Source: CBDHEY01 sp965262305 (lineage in GTDB: Bacteria; Pseudomonadota; Gammaproteobacteria; Pseudomonadales; Cellvibrionaceae). Taken from it: a DNA stretch of 64,000 nucleotides. Each line of letters starts with the position of its first letter. Within the stretch, counting starts at the first letter, position 1. The position numbers were made by a program, and so were the translations under genes. The notes below the pieces were generated by a model. The model was given only the letters and a program-made list of their open reading frames with translations. It did no database searches and was not told the DNA's origin. The stretch spans positions 620,001 through 684,000 of the forward strand of contig CBDHEY010000002.1 in NCBI GenBank assembly GCA_965262305.1. Direction: 5' to 3'. Below, piece after piece: positions 36,077 to 43,603 of the stretch.

Positions 36077-37117
36077 TTGTTACCTGAAAAAGAATTGAAA
36101 AAATGGTTGTTACAGCAAAAACCATTTACTGACCAAGAAATAACTAGTTTAGAAAGTATTTGGATACCGTTAAAAGGGGATGCGGGTTTTAGGCAATATT
36201 TTCGTGTAAAGACAACCCCGAGCCTAATCGCCGTTTATGCGCCAATATCAACTGAGAATTCGTCGATTTTTATCCATATTGCTGATTATTTGCGCGCCGG
36301 AAGTGTCGTTACACCGAGAGTTATAGCTAGTGATCTTAATCGAGGATTTCTCCTCGTGGAAGATCTAGGCGAAGATACTTATTTTGACCACCTTAATTCA
36401 AAGAGTGCTGATAGGCTCTACTCTCGAGCGTTATATACGTTGTTGGATATTCAATCTATCCCAAATAAAAAAGAACTATTTGGAAATTATGATCAGGGAC
36501 AGTTATTGAAAGAAATGAATTTGTTTCCAGAATGGTTTGTGAGTCGACTCCTTTCGTATGAATTAAATAGTATTGAATCCCAGCTCATTCAACGATCCAT
36601 GGAATTTCTCATTAAGGAAATACTTACCCAGCCCAATGTTATTGTGCATCGTGATTTTCATTCTCAAAACATCTTGTATGGCAAAGAAGAACAGCCAGGA
36701 ATTATTGATTTTCAGGACGCCCTTTGGGGACCAATAACCTATGATTTGGTTTCCCTTTTAAGAGACTGCTACATTCAGTGGGATTCTCACCTTGTGGAAC
36801 GTTGGGTATTGTTTTACTTAAACGAACTTAAGAAGAAAGGTATTTGTGCCGATGTATCTGAAGCGCAATTTATTCGATGGTTTGATCTGACAGGTATTCA
36901 AAGGCATATGAAAGTACTTGGTATATTTGCGCGCTTGTCTTTGAGGGATTGCAAACATAAATATTTGAATGATTTGCCATTAGTCATTGCTTATTTTCGA
37001 ACTGTGATGCAAAAATATGAAGAGTTCAGTCAATTTTTACAGTGGTTTGATAATCATCTTGTGCCTCTCATTGAGAATCAGCCCTGGGCGAAAAAGGCGC
37101 AAGTTAATTTTTCTTAA
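36077..37117 (+). CDS. amgK: N-acetylmuramate/N-acetylglucosamine kinase (AmgK)
   Basis: 346 residues, TTG start. APH-fold kinase that phosphorylates the anomeric position of MurNAc in peptidoglycan recycling. Visible: nucleotide lid GDAGFRQYFRV, the catalytic VIVHRDFHSQNILYG (HxDxxxxN), and IDFQDALWGPITYDLVSLLRD. It precedes murU by 26 bases and is divergent from lptD, exactly the Pseudomonas arrangement (PA0596-PA0597). Confidence 0.92.
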   Translation: MLPEKELKKWLLQQKPFTDQEITSLESIWIPLKGDAGFRQYFRVKTTPSLIAVYAPISTENSSIFIHIADYLRAGSVVTPRVIASDLNRGFLLVEDLGEDTYFDHLNSKSADRLYSRALYTLLDIQSIPNKKELFGNYDQGQLLKEMNLFPEWFVSRLLSYELNSIESQLIQRSMEFLIKEILTQPNVIVHRDFHSQNILYGKEEQPGIIDFQDALWGPITYDLVSLLRDCYIQWDSHLVERWVLFYLNELKKKGICADVSEAQFIRWFDLTGIQRHMKVLGIFARLSLRDCKHKYLNDLPLVIAYFRTVMQKYEEFSQFLQWFDNHLVPLIENQPWAKKAQVNFS

Positions 37118-37143
37118 ACTGTTTTAGAATCGTTTCATTTTCT

Positions 37144-37839
37144 ATGAAAGCTTTTATCCTTGCAGCGGGAGAAGGCCGCAGAATGCGACCGCTCACTTTA
37201 GATACTCCAAAACCTCTTTTAAATGTTGGAGGAAAGAGTCTTATCGAACATCAAATCCTTCGATTAAAAGAGGCTGGAATTGAACAAATCATTATTAATC
37301 TTTGCTACCTCGGCCATCTTATAAAACGGGAATTGGGTGATGGGAGGAAATATGGTGTTGAAATTTTCTACTCTGAAGAGCCTGAAATGCTGGAAACCGC
37401 AGGAGCTATTCATTACGCAAAAGACTTGCTCGGAGGGAAACCTTTTTTAATGGTAAATAGTGATGTGTGGCTAGATATTGATTATCGAGTATTTTCTGAA
37501 AACGCTAAGAGTGGGTTTTTCCATCTCTTATTAGTAACCAATCCAGCGCACAATGAAAACGGTGATTTTTATCTCACAAATAGTAATTTCGTCTCAACTG
37601 AGGTTGAATCTAATTTGCAAATAAGTTCACGATTTACTTTTGCTGGTGTAAGTGTGATTTGTCCAAAATTGTTCTTTTCATATCCTAAATTGAAAAAGAA
37701 ATTCCCACTCATTGAAGTGTTAAATTGGGCCATCGCTAAAAAGTTGATTACTGGGCAAGTGCATTCTAATTCATGGGTCGACGTGGGAACTCCTGAACGA
37801 CTCGAATTTGTTCGGCAGTATTACTCAGAAAATATTTAA
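37144..37839 (+). CDS. murU: N-acetylmuramate alpha-1-phosphate uridylyltransferase (MurU)
   Basis: 231 residues. Nucleotidyltransferase opening AFILAAGEGRRMRPLTLDTPKPLLNVGGKSLIEHQI, plus MVNSDVWLDIDY (metal Asp) and VDVGTPERL. With AmgK it makes UDP-MurNAc directly from recycled MurNAc, by-passing GlcNAc steps including MurA; this pair is the known basis of fosfomycin insensitivity in Pseudomonas. Probably cotranscribed with amgK. Confidence 0.93.
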   Translation: MKAFILAAGEGRRMRPLTLDTPKPLLNVGGKSLIEHQILRLKEAGIEQIIINLCYLGHLIKRELGDGRKYGVEIFYSEEPEMLETAGAIHYAKDLLGGKPFLMVNSDVWLDIDYRVFSENAKSGFFHLLLVTNPAHNENGDFYLTNSNFVSTEVESNLQISSRFTFAGVSVICPKLFFSYPKLKKKFPLIEVLNWAIAKKLITGQVHSNSWVDVGTPERLEFVRQYYSENI

Positions 37840-37896
37840 CCCTTGTTGATGGACTTATTCTAATCGCAGCTGTACCTAAAAGTTTTTTTCGCCAAA

Positions 37897-39021
37897 TCAT
37901 TCTGTTTTTTCTAGTTCAACGCCTTTTGCATGTTTCTCTAAGAAGCCTCTTATACGTCGAATGAGAAGGGTTTCTTTATTAAATGCTGCAGCGTCTGAAG
38001 CTCGCATTGGAATCTGCACGTAGTTTTCTAATTGATTTTTTTTTGCTCTTGCCATGCGATCTTTAGGTTCGTACTGGTCGAGATAGTGAGAGTGAGTATA
38101 AATATCTAGAATTGGCAGAGATAAATAATTGAGAAAGTTTGGGAGAGTTTCTGTTTCTCCGGGAATTTGATTTCGTGCATTAATTAAGATCATGGTACGA
38201 ACCATACGTGTATTTACTGAGTCCACCACTTTTCCGACATCTTTTTTCAATGTGTTGCCGAGCTTTTTATCCACAAATTTAGAAATTCTTGCCGCGCCGA
38301 GCCCTTCTCCAGCAATAATTACATTAAATTGTCCCTTTTGATGCAAATACTTAACAGCTGTATCAATTCGCAAAAAAGCCTGGGATTCGATATCTGGTCT
38401 CGGTGTTTTTATTGGCATTGGTGTGGACTTTGGAGTTGGAGTGGCAGCTTCTGGTTTGTCCTTGGTTTCTACTTGCTTTGTCTCGGGTTGGTTTTCAAGT
38501 TCTTCTTTAGAGATGGGAATGGGAGTTGTGCGGCCTGGTATTTCTGACGGTAAAGGATCTGGCATCGAAACCGAAAGTGTCGCCCAACCAAAATCTGGCA
38601 ATGTCGTACGCAATAAATCGATCGTTCCCGGCCAGTCAGGTGTTTGTCCTGCGCCATGAACAAATAGTACTGCGCCCAGGGTTCGTCCACCGCGTGCATT
38701 TTGCCATAATACAGCAAATTCGTCGTCACCCGAACTGATGACCTCGATGTCGGCAGGGTCGAGTTCTGTGGAAAATATCTTTTGTTTAATTTTTTCTAGA
38801 TCCGCTATGCTCAGGTGCAAGCGATCCACTTTAGGCATCTCTGCGGTGGATGATTCACTGTCGGTGTGTTTTGCTTCAGAAGTGTTTTGCTCTTCCTGGG
38901 CGAGAGAATGAAGAGAAAAAATTAACAAAATTGGGGTAATTACGAAAAAACGTAAAAATTTCGCGTTAGATTTACTCTGGTATATTAATCTGTTTCTCTG
39001 GTGGTTCTTTGAAACTATCAT
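37897..39021 (-). CDS. DUF3530 family protein, alpha/beta-hydrolase fold
   Basis: 374 residues. N-terminal hydrophobic segment (about 24-41, ending HSLAQ) is a signal peptide or anchor. The LFVHGAGQTPDWPGTIDLLRT and GWATLSVSMPDP patches fit DUF3530, an alpha/beta-hydrolase-like group of gammaproteobacteria. The expected nucleophile elbow G-x-S-x-G reads GEGLG here, so Ser is replaced by Glu and hydrolase activity is doubtful. A Pro/Thr-rich insert (PTPKSTPMPIKTPRPD) lies mid-protein. Lone gene convergent with murU. Function unknown. Confidence 0.75.
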   Translation of the reverse strand: MIVSKNHQRNRLIYQSKSNAKFLRFFVITPILLIFSLHSLAQEEQNTSEAKHTDSESSTAEMPKVDRLHLSIADLEKIKQKIFSTELDPADIEVISSGDDEFAVLWQNARGGRTLGAVLFVHGAGQTPDWPGTIDLLRTTLPDFGWATLSVSMPDPLPSEIPGRTTPIPISKEELENQPETKQVETKDKPEAATPTPKSTPMPIKTPRPDIESQAFLRIDTAVKYLHQKGQFNVIIAGEGLGAARISKFVDKKLGNTLKKDVGKVVDSVNTRMVRTMILINARNQIPGETETLPNFLNYLSLPILDIYTHSHYLDQYEPKDRMARAKKNQLENYVQIPMRASDAAAFNKETLLIRRIRGFLEKHAKGVELEKTE

Positions 39022-39078
39022 ATTAAGTAGAATAGAAGAAATTTTGGTACTAGGTCTGTAAATTAGGTGGTTAAAACC

Positions 39079-39750
39079 GTGATAAAAAATAGAATTGCGC
39101 CTTCAATTTTGTCTGCTGATTTTGCTCGGTTGGGAGAGGAAGTCGACGCGGTGATTGATGCAGGGGCGGATTTGATTCATTTTGACGTGATGGATAATCA
39201 TTACGTGCCAAACCTTTCATTTGGTCCAGTTGTATGTAAATCTTTGATTAAATACGGTGTTTCAGTTCCGCTTGATGTTCACCTTATGGTTGAACCCGTT
39301 GATGATTTGATTGTTCAGTTTGCAGAAGCTGGCGCCACATATATCACTTTTCACCCTGAGGCTTCTAAACATCCTGACCGCTCCATTAAATTGATAAAAG
39401 ATAAAGGGTGTAAGGCTGGTCTTGTTTTCACGCCGACAGCGAATCTTGATATTTTGAAGTATACCTTGGATCAATTGGACATGATTTTGCTCATGTCAGT
39501 GAACCCTGGGTTTGGAGGCCAAGCATTTCTTCCATATGTGCTTGAACGTATTAAAACGGTTCGGTCATTGATTGAAGACGCTAATCTGGATGTTAGCTTA
39601 GAGATTGATGGGGGAGTTTCCCTTGATAATATTGCTCAAATTGCGGCAGCAGGCGCAGATACATTTGTTGCCGGATCAGCAATATTTGGGTCTGATGACT
39701 ATAAACAAACTATCTCGTTGATGAAACAACGGGTAAATGATGTAAACTAA
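39079..39750 (+). CDS. rpe: Ribulose-phosphate 3-epimerase
   Basis: 223 residues from GTG at 39079, chosen because AGGTGG lies eight bases upstream; the frame also has a GTG at 39067 without ribosome site. Interconverts ribulose-5-P and xylulose-5-P. TIM-barrel motifs: IAPSILSADFARLGEE, HFDVMDNHYVPNLSFGP, PLDVHLMVE, LLMSVNPGFGGQAF and SLEIDGGV. In Pseudomonas the phosphoglycolate phosphatase gene gph stands between rpe and trpE; it is absent here. Confidence 0.95.
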   Translation: MIKNRIAPSILSADFARLGEEVDAVIDAGADLIHFDVMDNHYVPNLSFGPVVCKSLIKYGVSVPLDVHLMVEPVDDLIVQFAEAGATYITFHPEASKHPDRSIKLIKDKGCKAGLVFTPTANLDILKYTLDQLDMILLMSVNPGFGGQAFLPYVLERIKTVRSLIEDANLDVSLEIDGGVSLDNIAQIAAAGADTFVAGSAIFGSDDYKQTISLMKQRVNDVN

Positions 39751-39869
39751 CCCTTTTGGCGATAAAATTTTTGAAATAAGAGAGTAATAAAGTGTTCGTA
39801 ACTTATTCATGTTCATGGCGTAGTTAGTCAATTCTATTCACTATAAGCCAATTTGACTATTTGAAATCC

Positions 39870-39913
39870 TAAGTTGCTTTAAGCTTGTAAGTTGCTTTAA
39901 GTATATAAGTTGC
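39870..39913. repeat. 18-bp tandem repeat in the trpE leader
   Basis: TAAGTTGCTTTAAG at 39870-39883 and again at 39888-39901, then TAAGTTGC at 39906-39913: two and a half units with an 18-bp period, ending 11 bases before the trpE ATG. No such repeat was seen elsewhere in the window. Confidence 0.7.
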
Positions 39914-39923
39914 GAGACGCATT

Positions 39924-41408
39924 ATGACTCCAAAAGAGTTCGACCAGTTTAAACAAGCTGGTTTCAATAAAATTCCCCTTTACCGCGAAGTGTTAGCGGA
40001 CACTGAAACGCCCTTATCAAGTTATCTAAAGTTGGCTCGCGGTAGTTACTCCTATCTTTTTGAATCTGTCCAAGGTGGCGAAAAATGGGGTCGATACTCG
40101 ATTATTGGATTACCCGCGTCGGAGCGATTTGAAGCCTGGGGAAATCAAATAAAGGTGTTTCGTGACGGTGAATGCATTGATTCTTATGAGCACGAGGACC
40201 CCTTATCTGCGATTGAGCAACTTAAATCGAGTATAAAAGTACCTAATATTGGTGGCTTGCCGAGCTTTTCTGGTGGCCTAGTGGGCTATTTCAGTTATGA
40301 CACTGTTAGATATGTCGAGCCGAAGCTTGCTAATTCAGTCCCTCAAGACAATCAAAACACCCCGGATATTTTATTACTCGTTTCCCAAGAAGTTCTAGTT
40401 TTCGATAACCTGAAGGGTAAGCTTCATATTATCGTTCATGCAGATCCTAACGAAGAGAATAGCTATGAGGCTGCAAAGTCCAAACTGGACAAGCTAGAAG
40501 CAAGGTTAAGTATGCCTATTCCTCAGCTACCTATTATGCAAATGGCCCAATTTGTTGGTGAGCAGAAAGGGTTAAGTTGTGAAAAAGAGTTTGTTTCAAG
40601 TTTCGGCCGTGAAAACTTTATGTCTGCGGTTGAACGAGTCAAAGACTACATTTTAGCGGGTGATGCCATGCAAGTGGTGCTGTCGCAAAAAATGCAACTA
40701 CCTTTTGAATCAGAACCCTTAAATCTGTATCGAGCTTTGCGATGCCTTAATCCGTCGCCTTATATGTATTTTCTGGATATGGGAGATCATCAAGTAGTAG
40801 GATCTAGCCCAGAAATACTCGCTCGCCTAGAAGATGATGAAGTAACAGTAAGGCCAATAGCTGGGACGCGTCGTAGAGGCTATGATGATGATGAAGATAT
40901 TGCATTAGAAAAGGAGCTACTCAACGACCCCAAAGAAATAGCAGAACATTTAATGTTAATCGACCTTGGGCGCAATGATGTGGGTCGAGTTGCAAAAGTG
41001 GGGTCGGTATGCCTTACTGAGAAAATGATTGTCGAGCGTTATTCCCACGTAATGCATATCATCTCAAATGTCATCGGTAAACTCGATGATAACCTGTCAA
41101 CAATGGATGTGCTGCGTGCCGCGTTGCCGGCAGGAACGCTCTCTGGAGCGCCGAAAATCAGAGCAATGGAAATTATTGACGAGCTTGAGCCTGAAAAACG
41201 TGGGATATATGGCGGTGCAATTGGTTATATGGCGTGGAATGGTAATATGGATACGGCCATTGCTATCCGAACAGCTGTTATTAAGGATGGAAAAATATTT
41301 GTTCAAGCGGGTGCAGGCGTAGTTGCTGATTCCGTCCCAGAACTTGAATGGAAAGAAACAATGAATAAAGCTAGGGCTTTATTCAGTGCCATAGATTGGG
41401 CAAAATAA
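39924..41408 (+). CDS. trpE: Anthranilate synthase component I
   Basis: 494 residues. Makes anthranilate from chorismate with the glutaminase TrpG; first step of tryptophan synthesis. Visible: feedback site region YLFESVQGGEKWGRYS, GGLVGYFSYDTVRYVE, PSPYMYFLD, GSSPEILARLE, IAGTRRRG, LIDLGRNDVGRV and AGTLSGAPKIRAMEIIDELE. The glutaminase trpG is 7 kb away, as in Pseudomonas. Short repeats immediately upstream may be regulatory. Confidence 0.97.
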   Translation: MTPKEFDQFKQAGFNKIPLYREVLADTETPLSSYLKLARGSYSYLFESVQGGEKWGRYSIIGLPASERFEAWGNQIKVFRDGECIDSYEHEDPLSAIEQLKSSIKVPNIGGLPSFSGGLVGYFSYDTVRYVEPKLANSVPQDNQNTPDILLLVSQEVLVFDNLKGKLHIIVHADPNEENSYEAAKSKLDKLEARLSMPIPQLPIMQMAQFVGEQKGLSCEKEFVSSFGRENFMSAVERVKDYILAGDAMQVVLSQKMQLPFESEPLNLYRALRCLNPSPYMYFLDMGDHQVVGSSPEILARLEDDEVTVRPIAGTRRRGYDDDEDIALEKELLNDPKEIAEHLMLIDLGRNDVGRVAKVGSVCLTEKMIVERYSHVMHIISNVIGKLDDNLSTMDVLRAALPAGTLSGAPKIRAMEIIDELEPEKRGIYGGAIGYMAWNGNMDTAIAIRTAVIKDGKIFVQAGAGVVADSVPELEWKETMNKARALFSAIDWAK

Positions 41409-41436
41409 CGGAACAGGCGATCGAAGGAGTGGATAA

Positions 41437-42159
41437 ATGGCAATTAAAGAGAGCGTGGTGTTGAATATGCAAGGTGAAGAACAGATTGCAAAAATGTCTG
41501 AAATTCACCATTTCAATGCGACTGAACTTGATCATCTCAAGATACTTCGTCAGGGTACTAATGACGAGAAGATGCTAAAAACTTTCCGTGATCTTCGAAC
41601 ACAACTGTTTGAACAATCCGGCGGAGCCAACTTTAACTGTATGATCACTTGCGTAGCACCTGGCGGTGGGGCGACACATGTATGTCGTAACTTAGCGGCA
41701 GCTATAGCGCTTGATCGTACCAAAACATCTGTTATTGTCGATTGTAATTTTTACTCTCCTACGGCTGAGGCGCTTTTAAGCGCTGAAATAAACGTGGGTT
41801 TATCTGATTATCTTAATTCCAAAGATATGGGTTTAGAGTACATCGTATATGCTTCAGGAATCCCTCGAGTAAGAGTCATTCCAGCAGGAAATAACGCAAG
41901 GGCTTCAGCAGAACGGGTCTCAACATTTCGCATGAATCAATTCTTAGACGAAATCAAAAGTCGCTATCCAGACCGTTTTATCTTAATAGATAGTCCAAGT
42001 ATTTCTGAATATCCTGCTGACGCTAGAATGCTTGCTCAGGCGGTGGATTTTGTTATTTTGGTTGTACCTTATGGAATGGTTACACCTGCAGAAGTTCAAA
42101 CTGCAATTAAGGCCATAGGTAATGAACGTTTAGCGGGTGTGGTGTTTAACAAGGTTTAG
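41437..42159 (+). CDS. BY-kinase/MinD-like protein with altered P-loop, exopolysaccharide-related
   Basis: 240 residues; AGGAG ribosome site. The fold is that of the CpsD/XrtA-associated tyrosine kinase group: EMLKTFRDLRTQLFEQ-like N-terminus, P-loop region CVAPGGGATHVCRNLAAA, Walker A' SVIVDCNF, and Walker B FILIDSPS. The P-loop Lys (GxGK[ST]) is replaced by Ala79, and no C-terminal Tyr cluster is present, so kinase activity is doubtful. From memory, a subfamily with GGGASF-type loops is common in exopolysaccharide loci. It faces prsR across a 60-base gap. Confidence 0.7.
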   Translation: MAIKESVVLNMQGEEQIAKMSEIHHFNATELDHLKILRQGTNDEKMLKTFRDLRTQLFEQSGGANFNCMITCVAPGGGATHVCRNLAAAIALDRTKTSVIVDCNFYSPTAEALLSAEINVGLSDYLNSKDMGLEYIVYASGIPRVRVIPAGNNARASAERVSTFRMNQFLDEIKSRYPDRFILIDSPSISEYPADARMLAQAVDFVILVVPYGMVTPAEVQTAIKAIGNERLAGVVFNKV

Positions 42160-42220
42160 ACTGGCAAAGAAGTTTCGAACTCTAGAGCTAAACTGCATTG
42201 CCGAAATTTATGCGCTAATT

Positions 42221-43588
42221 TCACTCCGTCGGTGCATTCGCCGATATATTATATTTTTTCATTAGGTCGTAAAGTGTCGGGCGAGTTACCCCTAATTGTT
42301 TTGCCGTAGCAGATATGTTGTATTCAGTCATATTTAATGCACGCAATATTGCGGCTCTTTCTGCGTTGTAGCGCACTTCTCTCAAATTAAGGCTGAAGTT
42401 TCCATCGGAGACCAAACCTAAGTCTTCGGAAGAAACCAATTTTTCATCTGCCATGACCACACCACGTTTAATGCGATTTTCCATTTCTCGAATGTTTCCA
42501 GGCCAATCGTAAGCTTCAATTGCCTCAATGGCTTCTGGGGAGAAACCCGTTACCGGAGCATTATTTTGTTCGACTGATCGCTGTAAAAAGTGCCTTGCAA
42601 GGAGTAATTTATCGCCTTGCCTATTTCGCAAGGGAGGGATTTCAATTTCCATTTCACATATACGGTAGAAAAGATCTTCTCGAAATGTTCCTTCATTTAC
42701 CATCTCTTGAAGATTTTTGTTTGTCGCACAAACAACGCGAACATCGACAGGAATTTCTTCTCGTCCGCCCACTCGCTCAATGACTCTTTCCTGTAAAAAG
42801 CGAAGCAGTTTAGCTTGCAACATAAGTGGCATGTCGCCAATTTCATCAAGAAAAAGTGTGCCTCCGGATGCCGTTTCTACTTTTCCTTTAGTTGTTTTTG
42901 ATGCGCCAGTAAAGGCACCTTTTTCGTACCCGAACAGTTCACTTTCCATTAGGTTTTCTGGAACTGCAGCGCAGTTAATTGCAACTAAGCGTTTAGACTT
43001 TCGCTGGCTAAAGTTATGAAGTGCACGCGCAAGGACTTCTTTTCCTGTTCCACTTTCCCCAGTTAGCGTGCAGGTCACATCTGACGGAGCAAGCTTTTCA
43101 ATCGTACGACAGATTTTTAGCATTTTGGGGTCGCACGCGATAATGCCATCTAAAGGGGATTGTTTTTGTTCTTCGGCTTTTCTGTGCTGTTCTTCTAGCG
43201 CGTAGATATGAAAAGCTCTTTGCAGAATAAGATCGAGAGTCTCGGGGTTTACCGGTTTTTGATAGAAATCATATGCACCCATCGCGACGGCTCTTACCGC
43301 ATTTTCATAGTCTGCATTGCCAGTCATGACGATAATTTTTGTCATGGGAGAGATGCTGGATATTTCTCGAATACAGCGGAATCCTTCATCAACACCTTCA
43401 TCATCAGGTGGTAATCCTAGATCCTGCAAAACAATAGGTGGTTCATGTAGACGAATTGCAGCAATTGCTTCTTCGCGATTTGACGCAGCGATTACTTCAT
43501 ATTGATCGAAATGCCAACGTAGTTGGCTTTGTAAACCTTGATCATCTTCAACAATTAAAAGTTTTGATTTTTCTTCTTGGTGAGCCAT
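42221..43588 (-). CDS. prsR: Sigma-54-dependent response regulator, PrsR type
   Basis: 455 residues. N-terminal receiver domain (about 10-125) with phospho-Asp in VLQDLGLP; AAA+ sigma-54-activating domain with GESGTGKEVLARALH (Walker A), GAFTGA motif and GGTLFLDEIGDMP (Walker B); C-terminal Fis-type HTH (ISATAKQLGVTRPTLYDLM). The order and sequence match PrsR of XrtA/PEP-CTERM exopolysaccharide regulation. Cotranscribed with prsK, 15 bases apart. The genes it controls should have -24/-12 promoters; none was identified in view. Confidence 0.88.
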   Translation of the reverse strand: MAHQEEKSKLLIVEDDQGLQSQLRWHFDQYEVIAASNREEAIAAIRLHEPPIVLQDLGLPPDDEGVDEGFRCIREISSISPMTKIIVMTGNADYENAVRAVAMGAYDFYQKPVNPETLDLILQRAFHIYALEEQHRKAEEQKQSPLDGIIACDPKMLKICRTIEKLAPSDVTCTLTGESGTGKEVLARALHNFSQRKSKRLVAINCAAVPENLMESELFGYEKGAFTGASKTTKGKVETASGGTLFLDEIGDMPLMLQAKLLRFLQERVIERVGGREEIPVDVRVVCATNKNLQEMVNEGTFREDLFYRICEMEIEIPPLRNRQGDKLLLARHFLQRSVEQNNAPVTGFSPEAIEAIEAYDWPGNIREMENRIKRGVVMADEKLVSSEDLGLVSDGNFSLNLREVRYNAERAAILRALNMTEYNISATAKQLGVTRPTLYDLMKKYNISANAPTE

Positions 43589-43603
43589 GAAATATTGTTT
43601 CTT

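Noticed and set aside
39870..39913. trpE leader repeats as a CRISPR
   Set aside because: Only two and a half units, 18-bp period and no spacer diversity.
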